A DNA stretch of 64,000 nucleotides from Pseudoscleropodium purum (taxonomy: Eukaryota; Streptophyta; Bryopsida; Hypnales; Brachytheciaceae). The notes beneath the pieces were generated by a model. It did no database searches. It saw nothing but the letters and a program-made list of their open reading frames with translations, and was not told the DNA's origin. The stretch spans positions 18,538,001-18,602,000 of the forward strand of contig OZ017803.1 of the NCBI GenBank assembly GCA_963969395.1. Direction: 5' to 3'. This document shows, piece by piece, positions 1-11,326 of the stretch (its first letter is position 1; each line of letters begins with the position of its first letter). The translations under genes were made by a program, and so were the position numbers.

Positions 1-48
1 TCATAAAATAGCTTCAGATTCATTGCTAGGATAACTAAAAGTAAAACT

Positions 49-56
49 TATATATA
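49..56 (+). promoter_or_regulatory. Putative TATA box of SIN3-like gene
   Basis: TATATATA lies about 50 bases upstream of the ATG at 105 and just before a GGGACC stretch. Spacing and strand suit a plant core promoter for the PAH-domain gene. The start of the window cuts off anything further upstream. Confidence 0.4.
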
Positions 57-104
57 GGGACCTATCCAATCCCCTGCGAGCAAGACAGTATCGATCGAAT
101 ACTA

Positions 105-1471
105 ATGGCTGCAGCATTGAGGAACTGGAAAAGAGAGAGGGAAGAACATGGAAACGATCCATCAAAACCTTCCCCCAAAAGAGGCCGAAAATTATCGCCA
201 GTGGTACCCTCTGCGGAGAATGACCAGGTGACCGGCGAGAAGTACATGAAAGAAGTGAAGACGACATTCAAGGACGACGTGGAGGGCTACCAGAAGTTCT
301 TGGAGCTCATACAGGACGTGCGACGGAAGCAAGTGGACTATGCCGGCGGCGACATTCGCGTACTAGAGCTCTTCCGGGGCCACACGAGTCTGATCCTGGG
401 CCTCAACATGTTCCTTCCGGAAAAGCACCGGATCACCCTCCCTTCGACGGAACCTCCCGAAGATTGAATTAAGTCGCAACTAGGGATCATGTTCAAGCGC
501 AAGGTAGAAGCTATCAGAAAGATCAAGGAGTTTCGTGAGATTCTAGCCTTGTATAAGAAACAGAGCCATTCTATCGATGAGGTGTACAAGTTGGCCAAGA
601 CGCTGTTTGCAGACCGCAACGATATTCTTGCAGACTTCAGAACTTTTTTGCCTTCTTTGGAGGGTTCCAACAGTGAGATTCCCGCTCAGGAACCTGATCA
701 GCAACCAGCTCTGGCCCCTAGGAAAGTGAAATTTGCGCATCTGAGTACAATTGTGAGGGAGAACGAGACGCCTGGCGAGAGCAGTGGTCGTGCAAAAATT
801 TCCAGAAAAGGCAATGAGAAATTGGAGACTACGATCGCAGGGTGAGTGCTCGATCTAACTCCGATCCTTGTCCAGTTACTTGCTCATACTGTATATCATC
901 CGTGACTTGCACATGGATGCGTTTAGACTGCCTAGAACTAGTACGTGAACTTAGACTGGTTTAGACTGACGAAACCTGGTGGACTATGATTGAGCTCAGG
1001 AAGCTGAAAGAGAGGACCAGCAACAGGGTGGAAGAAACTCGGACCAAACCCACCCAAGCGCGTCAACCAGCTCGGATGTCCGCCTGCAAAGCCACAAGGA
1101 GACAGCAGGTGCAAACGGCGCCCAGGAATGCTGCTGCAGCTGGATCCCCGCTTCCAGCATCTAATCAGAGAGTGTCTGCCCGCACAGCCGCCAGGAGGCA
1201 ATCGCTGCTACCCAACGAAGATACCAACAGACCGCGAGCTCCTCCACCCCCTTGGCCTTCCACCGCAGAGGTTCAGGAGCGTCTGAAGAATACTGTCACC
1301 AAGCTTAAGTGCCGCCCCGATTGTACGGCTTGTGAGTATGTGGAGTACCCGATTTTCGACTGGCAGGCGGAAGATCCTGAGTACTATGCGAAGGGGAAGG
1401 CCAACAGGGAGAGGGAACGACAGGCGCTGATTGCTCGCAGCGTCCCGGGGAGCTTCAATGACTCGTACTAA
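105..1471 (+). CDS. SIN3-like PAH-domain gene interrupted by an in-frame TGA
   Basis: The product resembles the N-terminal part of SIN3-type transcriptional corepressors, nuclear scaffolds whose paired amphipathic helix (PAH) domains bind repressors. Exon 1 (105-841) encodes a basic N-terminus with PSPKRGRKLSP, a first PAH (about residues 45-115, ending LGLNMFLPEKHRITLP) and a second PAH (FKRKVEAIRKIKEF...ADFRTFLPS). A single TGA at 465-467 separates the two PAHs in the same frame, so either only one part is made (ATG at 489) or the gene is broken. A donor GGTGAGT at 841-847 and an acceptor AG at 998-999 join in phase to a basic, Arg/Ala-rich exon (1000-1471) with a Cys cluster (CRPDCTACEY) and a TAA stop. 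SIN3 proteins normally exceed 1000 residues; here the HDAC-interaction region is absent, so this is a short relative or relic. Confidence 0.6.
842..999 (+). other. Intron of SIN3-like gene
   Basis: GTGAGT donor at 842 and CTCAG acceptor ending at 999. Removing it joins two open frames without a shift (IAG to KLKERTS). This is the best evidence that the two flanking ORFs are one gene. Confidence 0.65.
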
Positions 1472-2519
1472 TATTAATATGATCAAGCAGCTGAAGTAGA
1501 GGCTCCGATAACCACACTCAACTGTGGGGTCCAGGGAAGGAAGAATACTCTTGATTCTTGGTCAGGGCAGGGTTTGACAAATAATGTAATTTCGACTTGG
1601 TACTGAGGGATGAAAAATGCATGGATTGGAGGGACGTTTTCGCAAATGAGAGGTGGAAGAGTTAGCTTCAAGCTAGTATAACTGAAATATACTAGGGAGA
1701 TTTCAATTGGATTTGTCAAGAAAAAGGGAGGTACCTTTTCACAAGTGCTTCAAGTTCCTAAGTATAATGTAAATACTTTTACACATCTAGACACATAGAG
1801 GCTCCATTGGCCATGGAGGCCTGTCAACTTTGATTTACAAGTCCGGTAGTGAGAAAACATTTAGTGGACTGAAGTTCAAATTTTTTGTAATTTTCGCTTA
1901 ATGCAAAAGACATGTGCAAAATTTCAGAGACTCCATTGGCCATGCAAACTCTGAATGCAATCTTGTCCATGAATTGTGAATCGTGGGCCACTGTATTAAC
2001 ACGAATTATTCCTGTCACACTATCATAGAGAGACCCCAACCTCCCTATTCATGAATTAATGTTCTGCTAATTAGAAAAGAAATACAAGCACATTTCAAAA
2101 CAACAATTACCAAGCACATTTACCAGATAGGTATTTCGAACAAGTATTACCGGTACAGTTGAGAGGTGAGATCGAAGAATAGGTCAGTTTTGCATCGTGT
2201 TTTCAACAAGGAACTCTCCAATGGAATGACGAACTATAATTAATTTACATCAAACTTCTTTTGCACGCCATGGCTCAAGGTGCCGTGTTTGCGCAATCCC
2301 CATTGTAATGTCACAGGAGTCCAAGGAAGATCAATTTTCTAATACAGTATTTCTCTTCAGTGACTCCTACAAGAAGCCGAGCAATAGCCACAGAAAAATT
2401 GGCTCAAGGTGTCTGAGAAATAGTGCCATGAATCACTACAAAGAGTCTCCAAATGTTAAAGTCATAGCAAAGAGTTACTCACTTTCACCGACTTCTAGAC
2501 AAACAACTTACTAGAGGCT
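1472..2519. other. Spacer downstream of SIN3-like gene
   Basis: No gene is supported here. A short direct repeat, ctccattggccatg, occurs near 1801 and 1931, about 130 bases apart. The only ORFs are below 80 codons and have no recognisable motif. Confidence 0.4.
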
Positions 2520-3751
2520 CTACCAAGGCGTGTTGTTGGCTCTTCGGGGGGATCCAGGGTAAACTGGAATGCCGGCATCTGTAATTTTTTTTAATTCTTT
2601 CATTTCCTTGCATTTCCTGTGAAAGAGGAAACCAGCAGCAGATAATAGAAGTAGCCCAGCAATGCCAACGCCCACCCCGATGCCTATTGCTTTTCTTAAA
2701 GTAGGAGTTTCATCCTTGTTTTTACAGACACCGCAGCAGCTCAGCTGGGAGAGTCTCGTGATGTCATGTTCTGAACTGCTTGAACATACGATATTGGCGT
2801 ATGATGGAGAAGAGTTGCACATAGATCGAGTCTGCAGGTCAACGTTAAAACAGATTTAAAAATAGCAGACCTTAGAAGTAACATTTGCATAACAATTTTG
2901 GCAAACACCTTAGGCCCAACTGCTAGTTCAAGGGAGAATCAGGGTTCCAACTGAAGATGGCTATTCTATGCTTGCTTGGCAGTCACATTCTCTCACAATC
3001 GTGAATTTCATTAATTGGCGCGATTCTAGGACAGGTACAGATTGATGTTATGTAAAATTTCAACAATCATACATAAAATGAAATGAACAAACCCAGGAGG
3101 CATGATTAGCTTCTGGTTCAAGAAGCAGGTAGAAGTGCTGAGGTCGCTGGACGCATTGAAATTAATCTCAGGATTTGATCTCACGATTTCACAGCACCTT
3201 CAATTGCATCCCTATCAATATTGTAAACCTCAAGCAGCTTAGCCTTGAAATGATCACTAAATTGTCACGCCCGTTCATGGGGTTGAGAGCAATACATGAG
3301 GAAATTCTTTAAATTTGTCCAAATTTTCTTTCTCTATCAATACATACCTTGTTCTTCTCTGATTCCAGGGATAAAAAATTTATCCCCATCTGAATTATGT
3401 TCTCCACAATTTATGATCAATCGAATTGACCAGTCATCTTCAAACCAAACATCCTTTGTTCCATCAAGGGCTAACCCTTGAATTTTTAAAAAGGGTACTA
3501 ATTAAATAAACAATCATGAAGATGAATAGCATGTCTTAGAAAATGATGTTGCAAACTTTGGATCACATACCAGCCTTGCTCAGAGTGAACGTCTGGTTAT
3601 CCACCTCGGCATAATCCAAATGCTGAGTGCTATAGTCAATCAATTCCATCACCCATGAAACTAGAATGAATGTTCGCCAGGAATGAATAGAATGCTTGCA
3701 AGGCGAGCAACGTACTAGATTACCTGACGAGGGTCGTTGGATCGGAGTCAA
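2520..3751 (-). CDS. Probable single-pass membrane protein, partial, several exons
   Basis: Three exon-like blocks read on the minus strand. The block from about 3751 to 3571 ends in a GTATGT donor and encodes MELIDYSTQHLDYAEVDNQ and onward. It joins in phase to about 3477-3348 (ALDGTKDVWFEDDWSIRLII then NCGEHNSDGDKFF), again ending in GTATGT. The last exon (about 2831-2520) follows a CTGCAG acceptor and encodes a Cys-rich stretch, a hydrophobic span AIGIGVGVGIAGLLLLSAAG, a basic stop-transfer HRKCKEMKELKK and a short tail ending NNTPW. The order of ectodomain, TM and short cytosolic tail suggests a type I membrane protein. The INCGE segment recalls malectin-like ectodomains, but this is weak. 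The exon around 3100-3240 could not be phased, so the gene may be decayed. No start was found. Confidence 0.4.
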
Positions 3752-4509
3752 TAACTAACCTTTTCCTCCAAACTTAATCAAGAAGGTCAAACCTTCGAGA
3801 TCTACAGCTCTCTTAAAGAGTGGAGGGAATTGCGGTTATATATGACCCTCACTCTTTCCCACAGCACTGTGCCAATCATGGTGCTATATATATGTGGCAA
3901 TGAAAGTGACAAGAGAGAGTTGTTTCTGATAACTAACTTGGTCTCCTCAGCCCAAACTAGTTAATATGTAGCTCATATAATTGAGATCAAAATAACTGAC
4001 AATCATTCAAAAATTCGGGAATGGGCTCAGAGGCCTTGATGTCTGTGTTGTATACTTCCTATATTTGCAATCGCTACGTTGATGGCATAATTGGTAACTG
4101 AATTAGATGCAGAATCTACAGTGGTGACCGGGTTTTAATTAATTGGTTCAACCCGTCAAGAACTCAAGAATGATCAGCTGTGAAGTTTCAAAACTCAGGG
4201 TGAGCGGTTTGGTTTTGCCACTCAATCTTATCTGCAGACACATTGTCAACCTAGTGTCGCTCATGAGCCAAACTCAAATTATATAATACTCAACAAGTAG
4301 CTACGTTACGAGAAGCCCTGTCCCGACATTTGTAACCCTGATAAACGACAGTTAAGAGGTATTGTAACTCACTTCTTTTGACATCGTAGAGTCGCAGAGA
4401 GATGAATGATCTCCGATCATGTTTGGTGTTTGGTACACGTATGGTTGCACAATTAAGTGATGCAACTTATCTGCAGGTATGGTAGAACCATCCAAGGTAC
4501 GTCGACCAC

Positions 4510-4900
4510 TTAAAAGCGATTCTGCGCATGTTCTCGAGTAGTATTAGGCAATTTTCTGGCATGTAGGAAGATAGAAATCAAGAGGATTGCAAATTTTCTG
4601 GTTATTTTATGTCTTGAATTGAGATTAGTATGAGCTTTGGAAGCCAAAAGTTGATCAGGACTCATACCCAATGTGTAGACATTTCCAATTTTGATCATTC
4701 AAGAACTACTTTCCTACTCACTACTTTGGAACATTTGTTATGACCTTATTGGTCCCAACTTTGAAAAGGAGAAAAGAAAACATTTTAAGCTTTGGTTGAA
4801 AATTTGTTTCAACCTTAGTTGGAAATGGTTGCATCCTATAGAATGGATATGGCTCTATGGTTAGGAATGGGTGGTTCTTCTATACTTGGAATATTGGAAT
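4510..4900. repeat. Dispersed repeat, copy 1 (pair with 30,650-31,030)
   Basis: Shares ordered blocks with 30,650-31,030: caggaagatag, attgctaaattttc, a ctactttcctactcac segment, a tgaccttattggt segment and the following aacctta/ggttgga block. The copies are diverged and encode nothing recognisable. Probably remnants of one non-coding transposon family. Confidence 0.45.
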
Positions 4901-5238
4901 AAGGTGTAGTTTACAAAACAAATACATAAAACTAATTCAAATTCTTTGAATTCTTTGTAAGGTAAAACAACCCATTGTCATTAGAATTAGTATTTTGCCT
5001 TTGCAAAAAAAATTTCTTTTTTTTAACCATGTAAAGGCAAGTATGAGAAATAGTGAGAGCAATTGCAATTACATTTTTTTGGCAAAGTATGAATTTGTTA
5101 CAAATTTTTGAAGTATTTAACCCATCATCACCCAAAAGAGTCTCTAGACTTTCCTAAAACCAAAAAAAATCTAATATATTTATAATACTCATCTTATATA
5201 CCTAAAGTAGTCACAATAATTTCTAACGTAGAAGGCTT

Positions 5239-5454
5239 CACTGTAAAAAATCCGCATTTTTAGAGACAAGTCCTAGTTTTTTTTAATGGATTTTAGATAA
5301 TGTCGAATGCAACAAACACATGTTTTTATGTCAGTACTGATGTTTTTTGGACTTTTTTGTTGACATAAAAACATGTGTTTGTCACATTGGACATCACCTA
5401 AAATCCGTTTAAAGAAATTAGGCTTGTCACCCAAAACATGGGTTTCTTATAGTG
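5239..5454. mobile_element. CACTA-like MITE (inverted-repeat element)
   Basis: The ends are CACTGTAAAAAATCCGCA and the complement of CACTATAAGAAACCCATG. The arms of about 90 bases continue with aaacacatgtttttatgtc on one side and gacataaaaacatgtgttt on the other, around a small centre. Ends of the CACTA(C/T)AAGAAA kind are known from plant CACTA-type non-autonomous elements. No clean 3-bp target duplication is visible (ctt versus cct). Confidence 0.55.
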
Positions 5455-8239
5455 CCTAAGAAAGTCACTTTCGATAATGAAATTATAATAAAAAGTTAAA
5501 AGTTCCTAATGAGGTCACTAATCACTATATTATTATCAAACAAGACATTGATTTTGGTTCAAGTTTCATTTATTGAAAAAAATCATGATAATTGGGGTCA
5601 TTCCCTAGGTATCTACTATGGGATCTTCTACCAACAATGAATTGTTCTACCTTACATGAATAGTCCCTATTCAAATGTCACTCACATGTGCTCACTTCAT
5701 GGTCATATGTTCAATGTTTCTATGGCCAATTTCCATTTATCAAATGACATGTTCAAGTTTTAGAGGTCTTAACTCTCAAGTTGCTACAAGGGACTTTGCT
5801 TTGTTTACAAATAAAAAATCTTGGAAAAGTATAGATCTAGTTCTAGATGGCTAACCAAAATTCAATACTCTTGACATTCTAGCTTTTAAATGAACATATA
5901 ACACTAATTATTTTAATTTGTTCTCAATCTTGTGTTCTTGTAAACAAAATAGCCCACTTGAGTAGACACAAAGGTAAAAGTACAAAACACTTGTATTGAT
6001 TTGGAATCATATGTTGTATATTCAATACAAATTTGAGCATAACTTTTATGAATTTTTCATATTATTCTTGAAATTTGTATTGAAAATAGCTAGTACATTG
6101 CTTAAATGAATCTATATTTTTGTAATTTCTAAAAAATTACTAATTATTACTCAATTTCTCTAATTTGTTTTACTTTAGATATTACATAGGAACAGGTTCA
6201 ATACTATAATGAATCAAAAACAATAGTTTTCACTTAGTAAGATCACTCTACTAGATTTACATCTATTTGCTGAAGAAATTCTAAAATTTTTTTTTTTTTG
6301 TCATGCACATAAATGAAAAAAAGCCAATAAGGCTCTATTGTATGTAACTATGTACATTTTTAGACATCTAAAAATACCATTATATTAGTTTTTTCATTAG
6401 TAAAATCTCATCTCTATGAATTTGTTAAAAATGATTATTATTATTTTCAATTTTTTTACTATTATCTAACAATCCATGTGAATAAAAAATTCTTGAAAAT
6501 ATCCATTGATTTTTTTTGCACATAACTTTTTAGGTATATGTTTTCAGGCTTCAATTTTAGAAATGCATTATTGTAGTGTTCTATTATCTATATTTTATTT
6601 TTAAATATTTAGTTCTAAATACTCATTATTTATACTAAAAACAAGTTAGATCAATGATGAGGAAGTCTATAGTTCAGATTCACAATCCATTCAACCTTCA
6701 CCAATGTTTGACCCTTATGAATCATCATTGGAACTATATAGAGGTAGCACTCTAGGTCAAAAGCATCTAAAAAAGGTGTATAAGAAAGTCCTTAGAAATC
6801 TTGAACATTAGAACATTTGTATTGTCTTAGCATTTTGCATGACAATCGATGGTTCCATCCAAAGTGCTAGACAATCAAGTGGAGGAAGGCAACACTCTAT
6901 ATCCCAACATTGATGGAACCAATCATTATTGTAGATTGCTAGTACTTTATTCCAATTCCTTCTTCCCATTTCTTCCATCCAATTTCATGAATTTTTTCCT
7001 CAAGTTTCAGCCATTTTCTCTCAACTTTCAATCACTTTCTCATCCATTTTTTTCAACATGTTTTTCCTTCCAATATTGCAAGTGCACTCACCAATCCTTG
7101 CTTCCTACTCACCACTCACCACTCCATGCTTACATACCAACATTTTTTCTCAAAGCTCAACTTCATTTGATTTGTAGTCTATCCTATGCAAATTCCAAAA
7201 CTTTGAATGGACAAAAAAAAGACTTGGATTTTCAAAAAACCATATTGATCAAACCTTATTTTTGAAATTCAAACTATAGATCCTTCTAAAAATTGTTGAT
7301 TTGCACGCATTACTAAATTGATTGCAAATGGAATGGTGAAAATTGTTGTAATTGAGTACCATTGAAGTTATTTCGTCTACTCCAAAAAGTGCAAGAAAGC
7401 TACTCACTTTAATTTCTTGTCTGCTCTATAACGCACATGGGTTAAAGGTTAAAGAAAATATAGAAACAACAATTGTGAGCCAATACCAACCTTATAGTGA
7501 CCTTCTCAAATATCCTAAAGTCATGTTGAGAATTGAAAGCAACTCAAATTCCTTCGCAACCCCAAATTAGGAAATGAGATTGGGATGCAAGGGAATATAG
7601 GTCTAATACCTCAACATTTGCTTTATGGTAGTCTAATATAACAATGTGTATATTCTCTTCTTCAACATCCCTATTTCATAATGTCTTCAAGAAAGAATTC
7701 TAGAAAGAGGTATAATGGTCTAGACTATTGGCTTATGTATGTAGATGAGCCAAACCATATCAAATATGTAAGTGGTGTATCTAGTGCAAATGGTATTCAC
7801 TAGATCTTCCTAATTAAAATAACTAATAATGAATAATTTTAAAATATATATTAGAAATTATGTGGTCTTCAATTTTTCATGATATGATTTAGTTGAAGTA
7901 AGAGTTACCAAGTAATATTGAAAATTAAGGTTTCATATCATTGATTTGAATATGATGTAGTTTTCATAAATTGTAGTTATTGTACATATTTCTTTGATAT
8001 TTTAAGAACTTAATATATCCATGGAAAAAGTGATATATACAATTCAAATTCAAATCAAAAATAGTCATTACAAATTCCATGTCAATAATTCCAATAGTAA
8101 TTTCAATGAATTTTTAGAGTTTCATTGTGCATTATTTTTTTGATCAACTTCTTTTTTTGTTAACATTTGAATCTTTGAACTCCATATATTTTAGATTTCG
8201 TACATAGGTCTAGATGCATTATGAGAAATAGGTACATTT

Positions 8240-8520
8240 ACATTAGAAGAGTTTGGAGGGGCAAGAGGGCCATTTTAGGCCTCTATTTGTAGCAATTCCC
8301 CCCACAGTAGAAGATTGCCACACTATAAAAAGAGAATTGAATTTTTTTTTTAATTCTTAAAATGAAAAAAAAAATTGAAAAAAAAAATTAATTAAATTTT
8401 TTTTGGAAAATAATGTGGCAATTGTTCTGCCATGCCAGACAACAAGTTTAGCAAATTTGCAGAGTTAGAAAACATCAGGGAACTTGCAACCCTCCCAGAC
8501 CCCCAAAAATCTTCTAATGT
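8240..8520. mobile_element. Short TIR element, family ACATTAGAAGA, copy 1
   Basis: Begins ACATTAGAAGAG and ends with CTTCTAATGT, so its ends are inverted repeats continuing into G-rich and C-rich sequence (ggggcaagaggg / cccccaaaaat). Diverged copies start at 32,000 and 63,127. No target duplication could be assigned. Non-coding, about 281 bases. Confidence 0.5.
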
Positions 8521-9859
8521 CTTGTATAACATTTTCAAGGAGTCTCTAGGAATCATTGTTGAATTAACCCTATAACACCAACTATCCATTCAATGAACAA
8601 TGGAAATTTGGTTAGGCAATTATGAAGTTAAAAATGACTAGATGTTTCTATATTTTTGACTCAAGATGGAGACATTCACCTCCTTTGTGGGAATATGAAA
8701 ATATTTTGAAATAGATGCCTAGATCAAAAACTATTGTGCCTAAATTTTTTGGGGTATTTCTGATAATGTGGGCATCTTTTGCAAAATTCTTCATCTACTT
8801 TTGAAATTTGGCATGTATATAAACAACATGATATGATATGCATTTGTAAGAAAAAGAATCACTTTTTGTACAAAAATCTCATGGCAATTGGAGTCAAAAT
8901 CTACCAACCCTATAGGATAAGTTTGACTAACTATAAATGCTATTATCCTAAAAATTTGCACTCTTTAAATTCTTCAAATTTATTCAAATATTTGTCTCTG
9001 AGTCTCTACCATTTGGATTTCAAGAAAAAAATTTCCTCACTACATAATAAATCATCAAAAAATGATTAGTATATTGCTTGTTTATCTAACTTTTTTGTAT
9101 TGCAAGGTGATTTAGATTAAGATATAATCCTTATTTTTCTTTGAAATTTTTAATAAGTGTACTCTATAAGATGCAAAACTTGATGGAACAATGGTTCAAT
9201 TTTGTGCAAAAATATTTACTCTCATAGTATTCAAAGTTTGCTTGATTCCATTTTGTGGTAGGAATGAAAACTTAAAGAGATTTTTTTTCCACTCCAAACA
9301 TTATAATCTTTCAATCCTCATGCTCAAATGGTCTAAGAATTTTCCACATTTTTATAATAAGGTAGCTGAGCACACATTTGTATGGTTGAAGTTCAATTCT
9401 TTTTTTAATTTTCAATGTTGGCTAATGCACTAAAAATGACAATTTTTGATAATTTTAGAAGAAACCCACGTTTTTGTAGATAGAAGGATTTTAGAGACTT
9501 AGGGTAGTGTACAACAAAATTGTTGAAGAAAATGTGTGGATGTCAGTATGAAAACAATGTTATGTTAGGAAAAAGAAGTATGTTCATTGAGACATCCAAT
9601 AAAATGTCGGCATGTTTTTTGTGCCGTCCAAAAAACATGATAGTGCCACATCACCAAAGGCTTATTGTTTTGATTATAGGTAAATTTGGAGAACTTCTTG
9701 GAGCTAATGTAAAACACTAACCAAATTGTAAAAGAACAAGGTAAGGGCAATCACATGGTAGTGTTTTGCAAAAAAAATAAAAATTGACACTTGACATGGC
9801 ATTCAATGAGGATGAGATCATCACACTTCAACACCATCTAAGAATTTTAAAAATGTTTT

Positions 9860-9965
9860 TATGGATGTCAACTAAGACATCAATTTAGACATCAAAGTAT
9901 TTATTGAGACATTAACTAAGACATCAATTAAGACATCCAAATGTTTTTTTAAACATCAACTAAGA
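9860..9965 (+). repeat. Degenerate short tandem repeat
   Basis: Repeated aagacatcaa / gacatcaact words at roughly 11-24 base spacing. Units are impure. No coding meaning. Confidence 0.4.
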
Positions 9966-11326
9966 CAATGTTGTATTTATTAGGATGCTCATGTCTACAA
10001 TTATATTTTTTATACAATTCGAAAGTCATATTCATGTGGCTTGTCTTCTAACCTATGACCCCACTTATCTAGCACATTATGGGCTTGTAATAAATCCTAC
10101 AAATTTCTTCTATTGCAATTATACTAAATGTGTATTCAACCCTTTGTGGTCCCTCTCCAACTTCAAGGTCTTTCCACATCTAAATTTAAAATAAAAAAAT
10201 TTAGTAGCATATAGTAAATGGGCATGGTCAAGTGAAATTTTGTTTTTTCAATGTATCTCACTTGATTGCAAAGCTCTAAAACAATCCTCCATTGCTCCAA
10301 TCCTCTTAAAAATTGGTATGCATATTTTGAACAATTCATCTTCACATTGTTTTGGTCAAAATGACAAACTTTTTTTTTGTGAAAATTTGAAATATGGGCC
10401 TTAAAATCATTCTTCTCAAGGAAAAAAAAATATTGTTTATTTTCTCAAAAATTGAATTTGGATTGAAGATCTTTCAAAATTTGTATGGTCAAAGTCTTTA
10501 TCATGAGGAAGATCCTATGAATAGATTTTTTTGAATAATGATTCTAAAAAACTATGCTTCTATTTTATAAATGATAGTTTGAAAGTGATTTTTAGACCCC
10601 CATTGAGCATTTACAAGGGATACTTCCTAATACTTTAGGGGTTAAGGCCTTATGATTGTGACATTTTTTGAAAAATCAAAGTGATTTCAATTCTTACATT
10701 TGAAAAGTAGTTTCTAAATCTTTTGATATGCACATTGGTGTATGTCTATATTCCCCATATAACTAGTTAGAATGAGCTATTTGACTTTGAAAATCAAAAT
10801 CAAAATAAGTTTGAACCTAAAAATAATAAATTCATACTTCCCTCTTCCAACCTCAAAAGAGATAAATTTTTGCCATGTCTACTAAATTAATTGTAAATTC
10901 TAGAGATTAATCATTTGATCATTTTTTTTAGCATTTTACATATATTAATTGAAAAAATTGGATTAATTTCTTAGAATTTTTTGCAGCCTCAACTATCTAA
11001 GTACGGTAAATTTCCCATTTGTATCCCCACCAGAAAAAATAAAGAGAAGGAAAAAAAGCATATATAAAAAAAAGAATTAAGGAAAGAGAAAAGGAATGGA
11101 GAAAAAGAAAGTAGTGCTCTGCGGCATCAATTTGGGCTCGAAGGAAAGCTTCGACTGACGGCTTGAAGCTCCACTGCCGCCATAGCTATGGCGTCAACGG
11201 GTCGAGCCCGTCATTTTGCGTTACAATCCTTTGCACTCTCCCTTCCTAGCTCCGGAATCACAAGCCATGGAATCCTGAATTCGACTCCCCGATGCACTTC
11301 CGCATTCCCCCGATCCAGCGAGCACC

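Larger units (their letters stand above)
3780..11100. other. A+T-rich intergenic region
   Basis: About 7 kb with no supportable gene. ORFs reach 138 codons (6849-7265), but their composition is Phe/Ser/Leu-rich as expected from pyrimidine-rich spacer, and no domain is visible. It holds the repeats listed separately (4510-4900, 5239-5454, 8240-8520) and a degenerate run of aagacatcaa-type units at about 9860-9965. Confidence 0.6.

Noticed and set aside
6849..7265. 138-codon plus-strand ORF as a gene
   Set aside because: Phe/Ser/His-rich translation of pyrimidine-rich spacer, no domain, no promoter or splice context.
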